Notes: generated by a model from the letters alone, not told the origin. A DNA stretch of 58,771 nt from Chryseobacterium gleum (GCA_943326825.2 CALPUT020000001.1:1-58771); one strand, 5' to 3'; shown: positions 1-8,752, numbered from the stretch's first letter. Numbers and translations are program-made.

Positions 1-1
1 C

Positions 2-217
2 ACACATACGAATTGTGTGAATGATGGATGTCATTTACTTTTTATTCAATGTGATGCATGTAAAGCAAAAATGCAAAATTGTTGTTCTGATGAATGTCAA
101 GAAATGATTCAGTTGCCGATAGATGTTCAGAAAGAACTTCGAAAAGGAAAAAGTATCAGTAATAAAATTTTCAAAAAAGGGAGATCTGAAAAATTACCTT
201 TTCAATCAAACAAATAA
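2..217 (+). CDS. trhO: tRNA uridine(34) hydroxylase TrhO, C-terminal end (5' truncated by window edge)
   Basis: The frame is already open at base 2 and reads HTNCVNDGCH before the first possible start, so this is the tail of a longer gene that begins outside the window. The tail carries the cysteine cluster typical of the C terminus of rhodanese-family TrhO/YceA proteins: a CxxC (CDAC), a CCS and a further Cys within about 25 residues. Family members hydroxylate U34 of certain tRNAs; the rhodanese domain itself is not visible here. The gene ends 24 bases before lgt on the same strand. The assignment rests on the short Cys-rich tail, so another rhodanese-related protein remains possible. Confidence 0.72.
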   Translation, partial: THTNCVNDGCHLLFIQCDACKAKMQNCCSDECQEMIQLPIDVQKELRKGKSISNKIFKKGRSEKLPFQSNK

Positions 218-241
218 TAGTTAAACTTAAAATATAACATT

Positions 242-1090
242 GTGAATTTATTTATCAATTGGACAATGAGTCCTGAAATCATAGATGGTTGGAAAACGCC
301 AAATTTATATGGATTATTATTTATTTCTGGTTTAGTACTTGGATTTTATACTATAAAAAGAATGTTTAAAATCGAACAAATTCAAGAAGCGATTTTAGAT
401 AAATTAGTAATGTATGTTGTATTAGCAACAATTATTGGAGCACGTTTAGGACATGTGTTTTTTTATGGACCATATTATGATTATGTTGATAAATGTGGGG
501 TAACTCATGAAGGTTATATTCAACACCCTTCAGCAATTTATAAAGTATGGGAAGGAGGTTTAGCTAGTCATGGTGGGGCAATTGCTTTACTAATTTCACT
601 CTATATTTTTTCAAAAAAAGTATCAAAGAAGAGTCTACTTTGGATATTAGACAGAATCGCAGCTCCAATTGCAATTGCAGCTACTTTTATTCGATTAGGT
701 AATCTTGTAAATCATGAAATAGTAGGTGATAGAACAAATGTACCTTGGGCATTTAGTTTTAAGAATTATTATGATGATCAACTATGTATGATTGATCCTA
801 CACCTCGGCATCCAACACAATTGTATGAAGCGATTTGTTATTTGATTATTTTCGCGATTTTAATGTATTTCTTTTGGAAGAAGCATGAGTTTAATAGACC
901 AGGTTTTATTTTTGGTTTATTTCTAATATTATTGTTTACAGCACGTTTCTTTGTTGAATTTGTAAAGGTTGGACAGACAGAAAGAGATAATACGTTATTT
1001 CTAAATACGGGTCAATTGTTAAGTATACCATTTGTTCTTGCAGGTATATACATTCTTTGGAATTCAATAAAAAAATCGAAAATAGCTTAA
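242..1090 (+). CDS. lgt: Prolipoprotein diacylglyceryl transferase Lgt
   Basis: Integral inner-membrane enzyme that moves a diacylglyceryl group from phosphatidylglycerol to the lipobox cysteine of prolipoproteins, the first step of lipoprotein maturation. The 282-residue protein has about seven hydrophobic segments. It shows the family motifs GGLASHGG (about residues 105-112, with the essential His) and RLGNLVNHEIVG (151-162, the Lgt signature with the essential Arg and Asn), plus RHPTQLYEA (189-197). The start is a GTG; an in-frame ATG eight codons later (MSPEI) is the alternative. Eight bases separate it from aroK, suggesting co-transcription. Several lipoproteins in this window would be its substrates. 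Confidence 0.95.
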   Translation: MNLFINWTMSPEIIDGWKTPNLYGLLFISGLVLGFYTIKRMFKIEQIQEAILDKLVMYVVLATIIGARLGHVFFYGPYYDYVDKCGVTHEGYIQHPSAIYKVWEGGLASHGGAIALLISLYIFSKKVSKKSLLWILDRIAAPIAIAATFIRLGNLVNHEIVGDRTNVPWAFSFKNYYDDQLCMIDPTPRHPTQLYEAICYLIIFAILMYFFWKKHEFNRPGFIFGLFLILLFTARFFVEFVKVGQTERDNTLFLNTGQLLSIPFVLAGIYILWNSIKKSKIA

Positions 1091-1098
1091 TTTGATTA

Positions 1099-1617
1099 AT
1101 GGCAGCTAATAAAATCATATTAATTGGTTATATGGCAAGTGGTAAAACTACTTTAGGTAAAAAACTTGCAAATAAGTTGAATATACCTTTTATCGATGTA
1201 GATGCTAAAATAGAAGAGCTTAAAGGTTGTTCTATTTCTGAAATTTTTCTTCATAAAGGAGAGAAAGGATTTCGTTTATTAGAAACTGATTTTTTGAAAA
1301 CATATAATTTTCCAGAATCTTTTGTCTTGTCTACAGGAGGAGGTATGCCTTGTTTTAATGATAATATGAAAACATTAAATGCTTTAGGATCAACATTCTA
1401 TTTAAAAAGACCTGTTAAAGAATTGGTCAATCGATTAGTGAGTGCTAAAGAAAAAAGACCGTTAGTAGAAGGTAAAACGATTGAGGAATTAGAGACTTTT
1501 ATTACTGATACACTTATAATTCGTTCGCCTTTTTATGAATCATCTAAGTTTATTTTAAATAGAGAAAATCAAACAGTTGAAGAGATCATTGATTGTTTAA
1601 ATAGTTCTAATGAATAA
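1099..1617 (+). CDS. aroK: Shikimate kinase
   Basis: Cytoplasmic kinase that phosphorylates shikimate at O3 with ATP in the chorismate pathway. The 172-residue length is normal. Visible are the P-loop GYMASGKTT (residues 10-18), the shikimate-binding DVD (33-35) and Arg in GFRLLE (57-62), the GGG turn (80-82) and the lid arginine in EKRPLVEG (118-125). It follows lgt by eight bases and overlaps the next gene by eight bases (1610-1617), so the three genes probably share one transcript. The combination with lgt has no obvious metabolic logic. Confidence 0.96.
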   Translation: MAANKIILIGYMASGKTTLGKKLANKLNIPFIDVDAKIEELKGCSISEIFLHKGEKGFRLLETDFLKTYNFPESFVLSTGGGMPCFNDNMKTLNALGSTFYLKRPVKELVNRLVSAKEKRPLVEGKTIEELETFITDTLIIRSPFYESSKFILNRENQTVEEIIDCLNSSNE

Positions 1618-2266
1618 TCAATTAATGGAGGAGTATTTAAAGGAAACAGAATTTTTAGACTTTAATCATTTAAATTTTGATTTATTTGTTGAAGGTATTG
1701 ATATTCATAAAAATCAAAAAGAGTTAGCCGTTGAATTATATCTAAAAGTCCGAGATCAATTTATTTATGATCCTTATCATTTAGACTTGACTTATGAGGG
1801 TTTAAAAGCGAGTAATGTAATCCCTAAAAAGAGGACTTGGTGTGTAGAAAAAGCTTTATTATTAGCTGCTGTGGCTCGTAAATTTGAAATACCATCTAGG
1901 TTAGGTTATGCAATTGTAACAAATCATATTGGAGTTGAAAAATTAGTGAAATTATTAAGACGTAATGAAATAGTTTTTCATGGTTATACAGAATTGTTTA
2001 TTGATGGAAAATGGTTGAAATGTACTTCTGCTTTCGATGCAAGAATATGTAAAATTACTGGTGTAGAGCCTTTGAATTGGAATGGGGAACAGGATTCAAT
2101 GTTTCAAGAGTTTGAAAAAGGAGCAAGATTTATGGAGTATTTACATTATTATGGAGATTTTAATAATGTTCCAATCGAATTAATGAATTCGGAAATGAAA
2201 CGTTATTATCCACATCTTTTTGATGAGGTATTTGATTCAAAAGATTTTTCTTTTAAACATTTGTAA
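1610..2266 (+). CDS. Transglutaminase-like domain protein
   Basis: A 218-residue cytoplasmic protein without signal peptide. The region 73-145 has the layout of a transglutaminase/peptidase-like fold with a plausible triad: Cys78 in RTWCVEKALLL, His124 in FHGYTELFIDGKW and Asp143 in TSAFDARI. Proteins of this superfamily act as Cys proteases, amidases or acyltransferases; the actual substrate cannot be read from the sequence. The start overlaps the end of aroK by eight bases, which suggests translational coupling. Its stop lies one base from the stop of the convergent trmH gene. Confidence 0.75.
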   Translation: MNNQLMEEYLKETEFLDFNHLNFDLFVEGIDIHKNQKELAVELYLKVRDQFIYDPYHLDLTYEGLKASNVIPKKRTWCVEKALLLAAVARKFEIPSRLGYAIVTNHIGVEKLVKLLRRNEIVFHGYTELFIDGKWLKCTSAFDARICKITGVEPLNWNGEQDSMFQEFEKGARFMEYLHYYGDFNNVPIELMNSEMKRYYPHLFDEVFDSKDFSFKHL

Positions 2267-2267
2267 A

Positions 2268-2948
2268 TTATTTAGTTGAATGTTTTTCAATAAATAATTT
2301 TTCTAATTCAATTCCTGCCTTAAGAATTTTTTTACTCCATTTAATTTTTAGTTTTGTTTGTTCTTCTTTCGAAAGTTTCCAATTTAGGTTGCTTTTCTCT
2401 AGACGTTCTCTTACGACATTTAATGAAATCGCAGCAGAAACTGAAATGTTAAAACTTTCTGTAAAACCATACATTGGAATTTTAACAAATTCATCAGCTA
2501 ATTCTTTAATTTCATCTGAGATACCTCTTCTTTCCGTTCCAAAAACCAGAGCAAAGGGTTGCGTGATGTCGAACTCATTGATAGTTACATCATTTGTGTG
2601 TGGTGTTGTAGCGATGATTCTATAGCCTTTCGCTTTTAGTTTTGAAATACAATCAATCGTAGGAGAATCGCCTTTGTCATAATTATACATGTCAACCCAT
2701 CTGCCAGCTCCTAATGCTATATCTCTTTGAACTTTATATTGATTATCTTTTTCGATTACATGGAGTTCCTGTATACCAAAACAATCACATGAGCGAAGTA
2801 CTGCGCTTGCATTATGTTCTTGGTATATATTTTCCATTACAACAGTGAAGTGCTTTGTTCGTTCAGCTGCAATTCGATCAAACATTTCCTGTTTGCTTTC
2901 AGAAATGATTTCATAGAATTCTTCTAATACTTTTTCGTTTACTTCCAC
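2268..2948 (-). CDS. trmH: SpoU-family tRNA 2'-O-methyltransferase, TrmH-like
   Basis: SPOUT methyltransferase that probably methylates the ribose of G18 in tRNA using S-adenosylmethionine. The three family motifs are present: motif 1 with N46 and R52 in NASAVLRSCDCFG, motif 2 LVFGTERRG (134-142) and motif 3 GFTESFNISVSAA (161-173), which forms the trefoil knot and binds the cofactor. The 226-residue length suits TrmH. The conserved ALGAGRW segment (78-84) is also typical. It lies downstream of the HU gene but is separated from it by a terminator. The G18 specificity is inferred from family resemblance; another SpoU rRNA/tRNA methylase is the alternative. Confidence 0.86.
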   Translation of the reverse strand: MEVNEKVLEEFYEIISESKQEMFDRIAAERTKHFTVVMENIYQEHNASAVLRSCDCFGIQELHVIEKDNQYKVQRDIALGAGRWVDMYNYDKGDSPTIDCISKLKAKGYRIIATTPHTNDVTINEFDITQPFALVFGTERRGISDEIKELADEFVKIPMYGFTESFNISVSAAISLNVVRERLEKSNLNWKLSKEEQTKLKIKWSKKILKAGIELEKLFIEKHSTK

Positions 2949-2977
2949 GATAGAAAATCTAAATTTTGATAATAAAA

Positions 2978-3001
2978 AAAGGGAACCAAATGATTCCCTT
3001 T
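2978..3001 (-). terminator. Intrinsic terminator after the HU gene
   Basis: Inverted repeat AAAGGGAA/TTCCCTTT with an eight-base loop. Read on the minus strand it is followed by a T tract (complement of the A run at 2974-2980). It lies 22 bases past the HU stop and ahead of trmH. Confidence 0.82.
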
Positions 3002-3022
3002 ACATCCCTTGTAAAGTAACTA

Positions 3023-3295
3023 TTAGTTAACTTTAGCAGAAAGTTCAGCTCCAGCTTTGAAACGAACAACGTTTTTAGCTGCAATTTTAATTTCTTTTCC
3101 TGTTTGAGGGTTACGTCCTGTTCTTGCAGCTCTGTTAGAAACTGAGAAAGATCCAAATCCTACTAAAGAAATTTTGTCTCCAGCTTTCATTGCGTTAGCA
3201 GTAGCACTTACAAATCCGTCTAATGCTTTTTTTGCATCAACTTTAGATAATCCTGACTCTGCTGCGATAGCATCAATTAATTCTGCTTTGTTCAT
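3023..3295 (-). CDS. hup: HU-family DNA-binding protein
   Basis: Small basic nucleoid protein of 90 residues. The sequence follows the HU fold: N-terminal helices (MNKAELIDAIA), the beta-arm start GDKISLVGFGSFSV (about 39-52), and the flexible arm with the conserved RTGRNPQTGKEI (58-69), whose RNP motif intercalates into DNA. Expected to bind DNA as a dimer without strong sequence preference. It is a single-gene unit with its own promoter at about 3338-3367 and its own terminator at 2978-3001, as expected for an abundantly expressed protein. Confidence 0.97.
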   Translation of the reverse strand: MNKAELIDAIAAESGLSKVDAKKALDGFVSATANAMKAGDKISLVGFGSFSVSNRAARTGRNPQTGKEIKIAAKNVVRFKAGAELSAKVN

Positions 3296-3337
3296 AGTTT
3301 GGTTTTTAATAGATGTTTGTAATAATTAATATCATAG

Positions 3338-3367
3338 CAAATATATATGAATATCTATATCCTACAA
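3338..3367 (-). promoter_or_regulatory. Bacteroidota-type promoter of the HU gene
   Basis: On the minus strand the -7 box TATATTTG (3345-3338) matches TAnnTTTG exactly, and a -33 TTG lies at 3367-3365 with a 19-base spacer. This leaves a leader of about 35-40 bases before the HU start codon. Confidence 0.72.
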
Positions 3368-3500
3368 GTGTTTTAGCGAAAAATATTTGAAAAATGTTGA
3401 AAAAAGTTATGTTTTGTTAATAACGAAGGTTGTTTTCATCTATATATCACTATAAGTTAGTGTTTATAGGGATTTTAAAGTGTTGAATAGGTAGTATAAA

Positions 3501-3531
3501 AAAGCTCATCACAAATTAATGGATGAGCTTT
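3501..3531 (-). terminator. Intrinsic terminator of the rpsF-rpsR-rplI operon
   Basis: Ten-base-pair stem AAAGCTCATC/GATGAGCTTT with an 11-base loop. On the minus strand it is followed by a T-rich stretch. It sits 22 bases past the rplI stop. Confidence 0.82.
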
Positions 3532-3552
3532 TAATAAATTATCGTGATAGAA

Positions 3553-3999
3553 TTATTCTCCTACTACTTCAAATTTGAATGTTGGTTTAACACCTTTGTG
3601 AAGATTTGCTTCAGCTTCATAAGATCCAACTTCTTTGATTGGTTCGTTTTTAATTTTCAACGCTTTACGGTCAATATCAAAACCAAGAGCTTTCAACGCT
3701 TCAGATAACTGAACTGTATTAACAGATCCAAATATTTTACCGTTTTCACCAGCTTTAGTCCCAATTTTTAAAGTAACGTCAACTAATTTAGCTGCAACAG
3801 CTTCAGCTTCAGCTAAAACTTTAGTCTCTTTATGAGAACGTTGTTTCATTACTTCTGTATGTGCTTTTAACGCAGATGCTGTAGCTAAATCAGCATATCC
3901 TTGAGGGATTAAGAAGTTACGACCATATCCTGGTTTAACTGTAACTACTTCATCTTTATAACCAAGTTTATCTACGGTCTTTTTAAGAATTACTTGCAT
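3553..3999 (-). CDS. rplI: 50S ribosomal protein L9
   Basis: A 148-residue protein of normal L9 length. The N-terminal domain shows the signature region beginning MQVILKKTVDKLG and the conserved GYGRNFLIPQGYA (24-36), followed by the long connecting helix (A-rich, about 40-75) and a C-terminal rRNA-binding domain with the G-rich GTKAGENGKIFGSV (about 80-93). It is the last gene of a three-gene ribosomal operon and lies 32 bases after rpsR. Confidence 0.97.
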   Translation of the reverse strand: MQVILKKTVDKLGYKDEVVTVKPGYGRNFLIPQGYADLATASALKAHTEVMKQRSHKETKVLAEAEAVAAKLVDVTLKIGTKAGENGKIFGSVNTVQLSEALKALGFDIDRKALKIKNEPIKEVGSYEAEANLHKGVKPTFKFEVVGE

Positions 4000-4031
4000 T
4001 TTAAATAATATTATTGTGTTAAAAAATCGAC

Positions 4032-4295
4032 TTATTTCAACATGTCTGCCACGTATGGAAGAACTGCGATGTGACGAGCACGTTTAATTGCTTGACCAAC
4101 TTTCTTTTGGTATTTTGCTGAAGTACCAGTTAAACGACGAGGTAAAATTTTACCTTGTTCATTAACTAATTTCAATAAGAAGTTACCGTCTTTATAGTCG
4201 ATAAATTTAATTCCGCTTTTTTTGAAACGGCAATATTTTTCTTTTCTGATCTCAATGTTAATTGGAGTCAAATAGCGAACATCGTTTTGTGACAT
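4032..4295 (-). CDS. rpsR: 30S ribosomal protein S18
   Basis: An 87-residue basic protein with the S18 core: KYCRFKKSGIKFIDYKD (about 20-36), KILPRRLTGT (49-58) and QKKVGQAIKRARHIAVLPY (64-82). In the small subunit it pairs with S6, which is encoded 24 bases upstream. The order rpsF-rpsR-rplI is widely conserved. A single-stranded DNA-binding protein gene is often between rpsF and rpsR in other phyla but is absent here. Confidence 0.97.
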   Translation of the reverse strand: MSQNDVRYLTPINIEIRKEKYCRFKKSGIKFIDYKDGNFLLKLVNEQGKILPRRLTGTSAKYQKKVGQAIKRARHIAVLPYVADMLK

Positions 4296-4319
4296 GATTC
4301 TCTTTTTTAATGTTAATGA

Positions 4320-4676
4320 TTAAGCTTCAGCTGAAACTGATTTTTTTTCGCCCATTTTCGCTCTTCTTTTTTCAGAGTAAGCTAAATGATCTTTTTCCAT
4401 TTTAACTGTTAAGAAACGCATAACACGCTCATCACGTTTAAATGCTAATTCTAAAGTACCAATTGCAGTACCTTCAGCTTCAAATTCTACTAAAAAGTAA
4501 AATCCAGTTGATTTTTTTTGGATTGGATACGCTAATTTACGTAATCCCCAATGTTCAGTATGCCTAACTTTACCACCCAAAGAGCTGATCTCGCCTTCGA
4601 ATTTAGCTACTGCTTCCTTTGTCTGATCTTCAGACAAAACGGGAGTTAAGATGAAAACAGTTTCGTAAAAACTCAT
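4320..4676 (-). CDS. rpsF: 30S ribosomal protein S6
   Basis: A 118-residue protein starting MSFYETVFILTPVLS, the usual S6 N terminus, with the family segments HTEHWGLRKLAYPIQKK (about 40-56) and KRDERVMRFLTVKM (about 80-93). The acidic/basic tail rich in Lys, Glu and Ala matches other S6 proteins. It is the first gene of the operon, preceded by a -7 promoter box at 4710-4717. Confidence 0.97.
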   Translation of the reverse strand: MSFYETVFILTPVLSEDQTKEAVAKFEGEISSLGGKVRHTEHWGLRKLAYPIQKKSTGFYFLVEFEAEGTAIGTLELAFKRDERVMRFLTVKMEKDHLAYSEKRRAKMGEKKSVSAEA

Positions 4677-4709
4677 AACTTATTATGTTTTAAAATTATT
4701 TTAAGGTTG

Positions 4710-4717
4710 CAAAGATA
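4710..4717 (-). promoter_or_regulatory. -7 promoter box upstream of rpsF
   Basis: TATCTTTG on the minus strand, an exact TAnnTTTG match, 34 bases before the rpsF start. No TTG is seen at the usual -33 distance, so only the -7 element is supported. Confidence 0.55.
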
Positions 4718-4940
4718 GAGAAAAAATCAATAGAATACTTAAATCGAACAAGAAAATTGAAAATTATTTACAATAATGACGCTTTTCTTATAATTAAACG
4801 TAACTGATTTTTTACAGTTGGGATAAATTTCGTTTTATTTCAAACAAAAGTATGTTTTTTATTTAAAATTATAGAGGTAGATTTTATAAATTGTTTAAAT
4901 TCGCCACATATTAATTATAGGATCTTAAACAACACATTTT

Positions 4941-7205
4941 ATGGTATTCGATTTAGATATGATAAAAAAGGTTTATGCCAATTTTCCTAGCAGAATTGAA
5001 GCTGCAAGAAAAATAGTAGGTAAACCATTAACGCTTTCTGAAAAAATTCTTTACGCTCATTTATGGGAAGGAAATGCAACTGAAGCTTTCGGAAGAGGAG
5101 TTTCTTATGTGGATTTCGCTCCAGATAGAGTAGCAATGCAAGATGCAACTGCACAAATGGCTTTATTGCAATTTATGCAAGCTGGTAAGAAAAAAGTAGC
5201 TGTTCCTTCAACAGTTCATGCGGATCACTTAATTCAAGCTAGAGTAGGAGCAACAAAAGATTTACAAGATTCTATTAATCAAAATAATGAAGTTTTTAAC
5301 TTCTTATCTTCTATTTCTAATAAATATGGTATCGGTTTCTGGAAACCAGGTGCAGGGATTATTCACCAAGTAGTTTTAGAAAATTATGCTTTCCCAGGTG
5401 GATTGATGATTGGAACGGATTCACATACTGTAAATGCAGGTGGATTAGGTATGGTTGCTATCGGTGTTGGTGGTGCTGATGCTGTAGATGTTATGGCAGG
5501 TATGGCTTGGGAGTTGAAATTCCCTAAACTTATTGGTATTAAATTGACTGGTAAATTAAACGGTTGGACTTCTGCTAAAGATGTTATATTAAAAGTTGCT
5601 GATATTTTAACTGTAAAAGGTGGAACTGGTGCTATTGTAGAATATTTTGGTGAAGGAGCTATTTCTTTATCTTGTACTGGAAAAGGTACTATTTGTAACA
5701 TGGGTGCTGAAATTGGAGCTACAACTTCAACTTTTGGTTACGACGATTCAATGAGACGATATTTAGCTGCAACAGGTCGTCAAGAAGTTGTTGATGCTGC
5801 TGATGCAATTGCTGAACACTTAACAGGTGATAAAGAAGTTTACGAAAACCCAGAGAAATATTTTGATCAAGTGATTGAAATTAACCTTTCTGAATTAGAA
5901 CCACAAATCAATGGACCATTTACTCCGGATAGAGGTACTCCAGTTTCTAAAATGAGAGCTGAAGCAACAGCTAATGATTGGCCAATGAAAATTGAATGGG
6001 GTTTAATTGGATCTTGTACAAACTCTTCATATGAAGATATGTCTAGAGCTGCTTCAATCGCTAAACAAGCTGTGGAAAAAGGATTGTTACCTAAAGCTGA
6101 ATTTGGTATCAATCCAGGTTCAGAGCAAGTTAGATATACAATTGCAAGAGATGGTATTATTGATACTTTCGAAAAGATTGGAACAAAAGTATTTACAAAC
6201 GCTTGTGGACCATGTATCGGTCAATGGGATAGAGAAGGAGCAGAGAAACAAGAGAAAAACTCAATTATCCACTCTTTCAACCGTAACTTCTCTAAAAGAG
6301 CAGATGGTAACCCAAATACTCATGCGTTTGTTGCTTCTCCTGAAATTGTTGCAGCAATTGCAATTGCAGGTGATTTAGGTTTTAATCCATTAACAGATAC
6401 ATTAACAAATGATAAAGGGGAGCAAGTAAAATTAGATCCACCAACAGGATGGGAATTGCCTCCAAAAGGATTTGATGTAGAAGATCCTTTATATCAAGCG
6501 CCTGCAGAGGATGGTTCTTCTATAGAGATAGCTGTTGCAGCAGATTCTTCACGTTTACAATTATTAGAGTCTTTTGATATTTGGAATGGTGAAAATATTA
6601 CAGACGCAAAGTTATTAATCAAAGTTGACGGAAAATGTACAACTGATCATATTTCTATGGCTGGTCCATGGTTGAAATATAGAGGTCACTTGGATAATAT
6701 TTCTAATAACATGTTAATTGGTGCTGTAAATGCTTTCAATGGTAAGGCAAATGAAGTTAAAAATCAATTGACAGGCGTTTATGGAGAAGTTCCAGCTGTA
6801 CAAAGAGCTTATAAAGCTGCTGGTGTACCTTCAGTTGTAATTGGAGATCATAACTATGGTGAAGGTTCTTCAAGAGAGCATGCAGCTATGGAACCAAGAC
6901 ATTTAGGTGTTAAAGCTGTAATCGTAAAATCATTTGCACGTATTCATGAAACAAACTTGAAAAAACAAGGTATGTTAGGGTTGACGTTTGCAAATGAATC
7001 AGATTACACTAAAATTCTTGAAAACGATGTGTTTAACTTTATCGACTTAAAAGAATTTACTCCAGGTAAACCATTGACTTTAGAAATTGTTCATGAAAAT
7101 GGTTCAAAAGAAAATATATTATTAAATCACACTTATAATACTCAACAAATTGAATGGTATAAAGCTGGTTCTGCTTTAAACTTAATCAAGTTACAAGAAG
7201 CATAA
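4941..7205 (+). CDS. acn: Aconitate hydratase
   Basis: TCA-cycle enzyme that interconverts citrate and isocitrate by way of cis-aconitate with a [4Fe-4S] cluster. The 754-residue protein is of the mitochondrial-like type. Motifs include GTDSHTVNAGGLGMVAIGVG (about 158-177), the first cluster cysteine in GSCTNSSYEDM (about residue 359), the other two in ACGPCIGQW (about 422 and 425), and GDHNYGEGSSREHAAMEPRH in the swivel domain. It is transcribed alone and closed by a strong terminator at 7228-7256. Together with malate dehydrogenase (20994-21935) it indicates an oxidative TCA cycle. Confidence 0.97.
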   Translation: MVFDLDMIKKVYANFPSRIEAARKIVGKPLTLSEKILYAHLWEGNATEAFGRGVSYVDFAPDRVAMQDATAQMALLQFMQAGKKKVAVPSTVHADHLIQARVGATKDLQDSINQNNEVFNFLSSISNKYGIGFWKPGAGIIHQVVLENYAFPGGLMIGTDSHTVNAGGLGMVAIGVGGADAVDVMAGMAWELKFPKLIGIKLTGKLNGWTSAKDVILKVADILTVKGGTGAIVEYFGEGAISLSCTGKGTICNMGAEIGATTSTFGYDDSMRRYLAATGRQEVVDAADAIAEHLTGDKEVYENPEKYFDQVIEINLSELEPQINGPFTPDRGTPVSKMRAEATANDWPMKIEWGLIGSCTNSSYEDMSRAASIAKQAVEKGLLPKAEFGINPGSEQVRYTIARDGIIDTFEKIGTKVFTNACGPCIGQWDREGAEKQEKNSIIHSFNRNFSKRADGNPNTHAFVASPEIVAAIAIAGDLGFNPLTDTLTNDKGEQVKLDPPTGWELPPKGFDVEDPLYQAPAEDGSSIEIAVAADSSRLQLLESFDIWNGENITDAKLLIKVDGKCTTDHISMAGPWLKYRGHLDNISNNMLIGAVNAFNGKANEVKNQLTGVYGEVPAVQRAYKAAGVPSVVIGDHNYGEGSSREHAAMEPRHLGVKAVIVKSFARIHETNLKKQGMLGLTFANESDYTKILENDVFNFIDLKEFTPGKPLTLEIVHENGSKENILLNHTYNTQQIEWYKAGSALNLIKLQEA

Positions 7206-7227
7206 GTATTTAAAATAATGATAAATT

Positions 7228-7256
7228 AAGTCCTTACTTCATAAAAGTAAGGACTT
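7228..7256 (+). terminator. Intrinsic terminator of the aconitase gene
   Basis: Perfect 12-base-pair stem AAGTCCTTACTT/AAGTAAGGACTT with a five-base loop, followed by a run of T. Confidence 0.9.
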
Positions 7257-7272
7257 TTTGGTTTTTATTAAT

Positions 7273-7280
7273 TACATTTG
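7273..7280 (+). promoter_or_regulatory. -7 promoter box of the small outer-membrane barrel gene
   Basis: TACATTTG matches TAnnTTTG exactly and lies 22 bases before the ATG at 7303. A TTG at 7258-7260 is closer than the usual spacing, so the -33 element is unclear. Confidence 0.5.
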
Positions 7281-7302
7281 CACTTTACTTAATTAACATA
7301 AA

Positions 7303-7938
7303 ATGAAAAAAATTTATTTAACAATTCTAACTGTAGCTTTAAGTTTAGCTTCATTTAAATCAAACGCACAATGTATCAGCGAAGGTAAAATATTGATTGA
7401 TGGATATTACGGATTCCCTAATTTATACAGTGCTGTATTCAAATCAGCTTATGCAAATTCTGGTTCTGAAGCAAATTTAAAATTTGGAAGTCTTGGGCCT
7501 GTAGGGTTAAGAGCTGAATATTTATTAACTGATAAGGTTGGTTTAGGATTAGATTTAGGAATTAATTCATCTTCAATTTCTTACGATCAAAGTACTTCAG
7601 TTTATAACGAAACAACTTTTGCTTATGATGCAGTAACTTATAATTATAAGTTTTCAACTAGAAAAGTAGGAGCAATTGTAACATTCAATTATCACTTTGT
7701 TGAAAATGAAAATTTTGATGCTTACTTTGTCTTTGGAATGGGATATGGTACAAGATCTTTTTCATTTGAATCTACACAACCTGGTTATTCAAATCCTTCA
7801 GTAAAATCGTTAATTCCAGTTGCTTCTAAAATTGGAGTTGGTATGAGATATTTCTTTACAGAAAATATTGGTGCTAATTTAGCTTTAGGTTTTGGACAAG
7901 GTGGTTTATTAAATGCTGGTATTACTGCTAAGTTTTAA
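7303..7938 (+). CDS. Outer-membrane beta-barrel protein, function unknown
   Basis: A 211-residue secreted protein. The N terminus is a clear signal peptide with cleavage after SNA (about residue 22). The remainder alternates short polar/aromatic strands, for example GLRAEYLLTDKVGLGLDLGI, YFVFGMGYGTRSFSF and KIGVGMRYFFTENIGANLAL, with a final strand GGLLNAGITAKF ending in Phe. This is the pattern of a small eight-stranded barrel of the porin/OmpA-like superfamily. It has its own promoter box and terminators on both sides, so it is a single-gene unit. No ligand can be inferred. Confidence 0.8.
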   Translation: MKKIYLTILTVALSLASFKSNAQCISEGKILIDGYYGFPNLYSAVFKSAYANSGSEANLKFGSLGPVGLRAEYLLTDKVGLGLDLGINSSSISYDQSTSVYNETTFAYDAVTYNYKFSTRKVGAIVTFNYHFVENENFDAYFVFGMGYGTRSFSFESTQPGYSNPSVKSLIPVASKIGVGMRYFFTENIGANLALGFGQGGLLNAGITAKF

Positions 7939-7960
7939 TGAAAGATTTATTTTAAATTTA

Positions 7961-7991
7961 AAAGAGGCAAATCATTTAGATTTGCCTCTTT
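7961..7991. terminator. Bidirectional terminator between the barrel gene and exonuclease III
   Basis: A 13-base-pair perfect stem AAAGAGGCAAATC/GATTTGCCTCTTT with a five-base loop, an A run on the left and a T run on the right. It lies between convergent genes and its T run reaches the exonuclease III stop codon. Confidence 0.87.
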
Positions 7992-7993
7992 TT

Positions 7994-8752
7994 TTATAAT
8001 TCAATTCCAACTGGACAATGATCTGAACCGTGAATCTCATTTAATATAAATGCATCTTTCAATTTTGAAGATATGTTTTCAGAAATTAAAAAATAATCGA
8101 TACGCCAACCTACGTTCTTTTCTCTTGCACCACCTCTATAACTCCACCAACTGTATTTTATTTCATCACCATTTTTAACTCTGAAAGAATCTAAAATTCC
8201 ATTTGAGGTAAAAGCATCCATACCATCAATTTCTTCTTGCATGTATCCAGCAGCTTTGTTGTAGTTTTGCTTAGGTCGTGCAAGATCAATTGCTTTATGT
8301 GCAACATTAAAGTCTCCACAAACAATAACTGGCTTTGTTTTTTCTAATCCTTTTAAATAGGTTAAAAATTGTTGGTCCCAAATCTGGCGATAATCTAATC
8401 TTAATAATTCACTGCCCGAATTTGGAACATAAACTGTAATTAAGAAGTAATCGGCATATTCAGCACAAATTATTCGACCTTCTTTATCATGTTCTTCAAC
8501 TCCCATGTCATATGTTACATTCAAAGGAGTTTCTTTTGTTAAAATTGCTGTGCCTGAATATCCTTTTCGTTCCGCTTCGTTTGCATAAACAGTATACCCA
8601 TTTAATTCAGCTAAAGCTTCATTTACTTGTTCAATAGAAGCTTTAGTTTCTTGAAGGCAGATAATATCAGCATTGACATTTTTCATGTCAGAAATAAAGT
8701 CTTTTTTTGTAATAGCCCTTATTCCGTTTACGTTAAAAGATATGATTTTCAT
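7994..8752 (-). CDS. xth: Exodeoxyribonuclease III / AP endonuclease
   Basis: A 252-residue Mg-dependent base-excision-repair nuclease that cuts at abasic sites and degrades from 3' ends. It starts MKIISFNVNGIRA and carries the expected catalytic motifs: CLQETKA (metal-binding Glu, about 32-38), GDFNVAHKAIDL (about 146-157), WRIDYFLIS (about 217-225) and the C-terminal HGSDHCPV with the catalytic Asp-His. Length and motif order fit the ExoA/XthA family. It lies 26 bases downstream of an acetyltransferase gene on the same strand and may be co-transcribed with it. Confidence 0.95.
   Translation of the reverse strand: MKIISFNVNGIRAITKKDFISDMKNVNADIICLQETKASIEQVNEALAELNGYTVYANEAERKGYSGTAILTKETPLNVTYDMGVEEHDKEGRIICAEYADYFLITVYVPNSGSELLRLDYRQIWDQQFLTYLKGLEKTKPVIVCGDFNVAHKAIDLARPKQNYNKAAGYMQEEIDGMDAFTSNGILDSFRVKNGDEIKYSWWSYRGGAREKNVGWRIDYFLISENISSKLKDAFILNEIHGSDHCPVGIEL

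Noticed and set aside
3440..3465. CACTA/TAGTG inverted repeat upstream of the HU promoter
   Set aside because: Five-pair arms in AT-rich DNA are expected by chance and no regulator context supports it.
6007..6378. A 123-residue plus-strand ORF inside aconitase
   Set aside because: It is Leu/Gln-rich in a shifted frame of a conserved enzyme and has no family resemblance.
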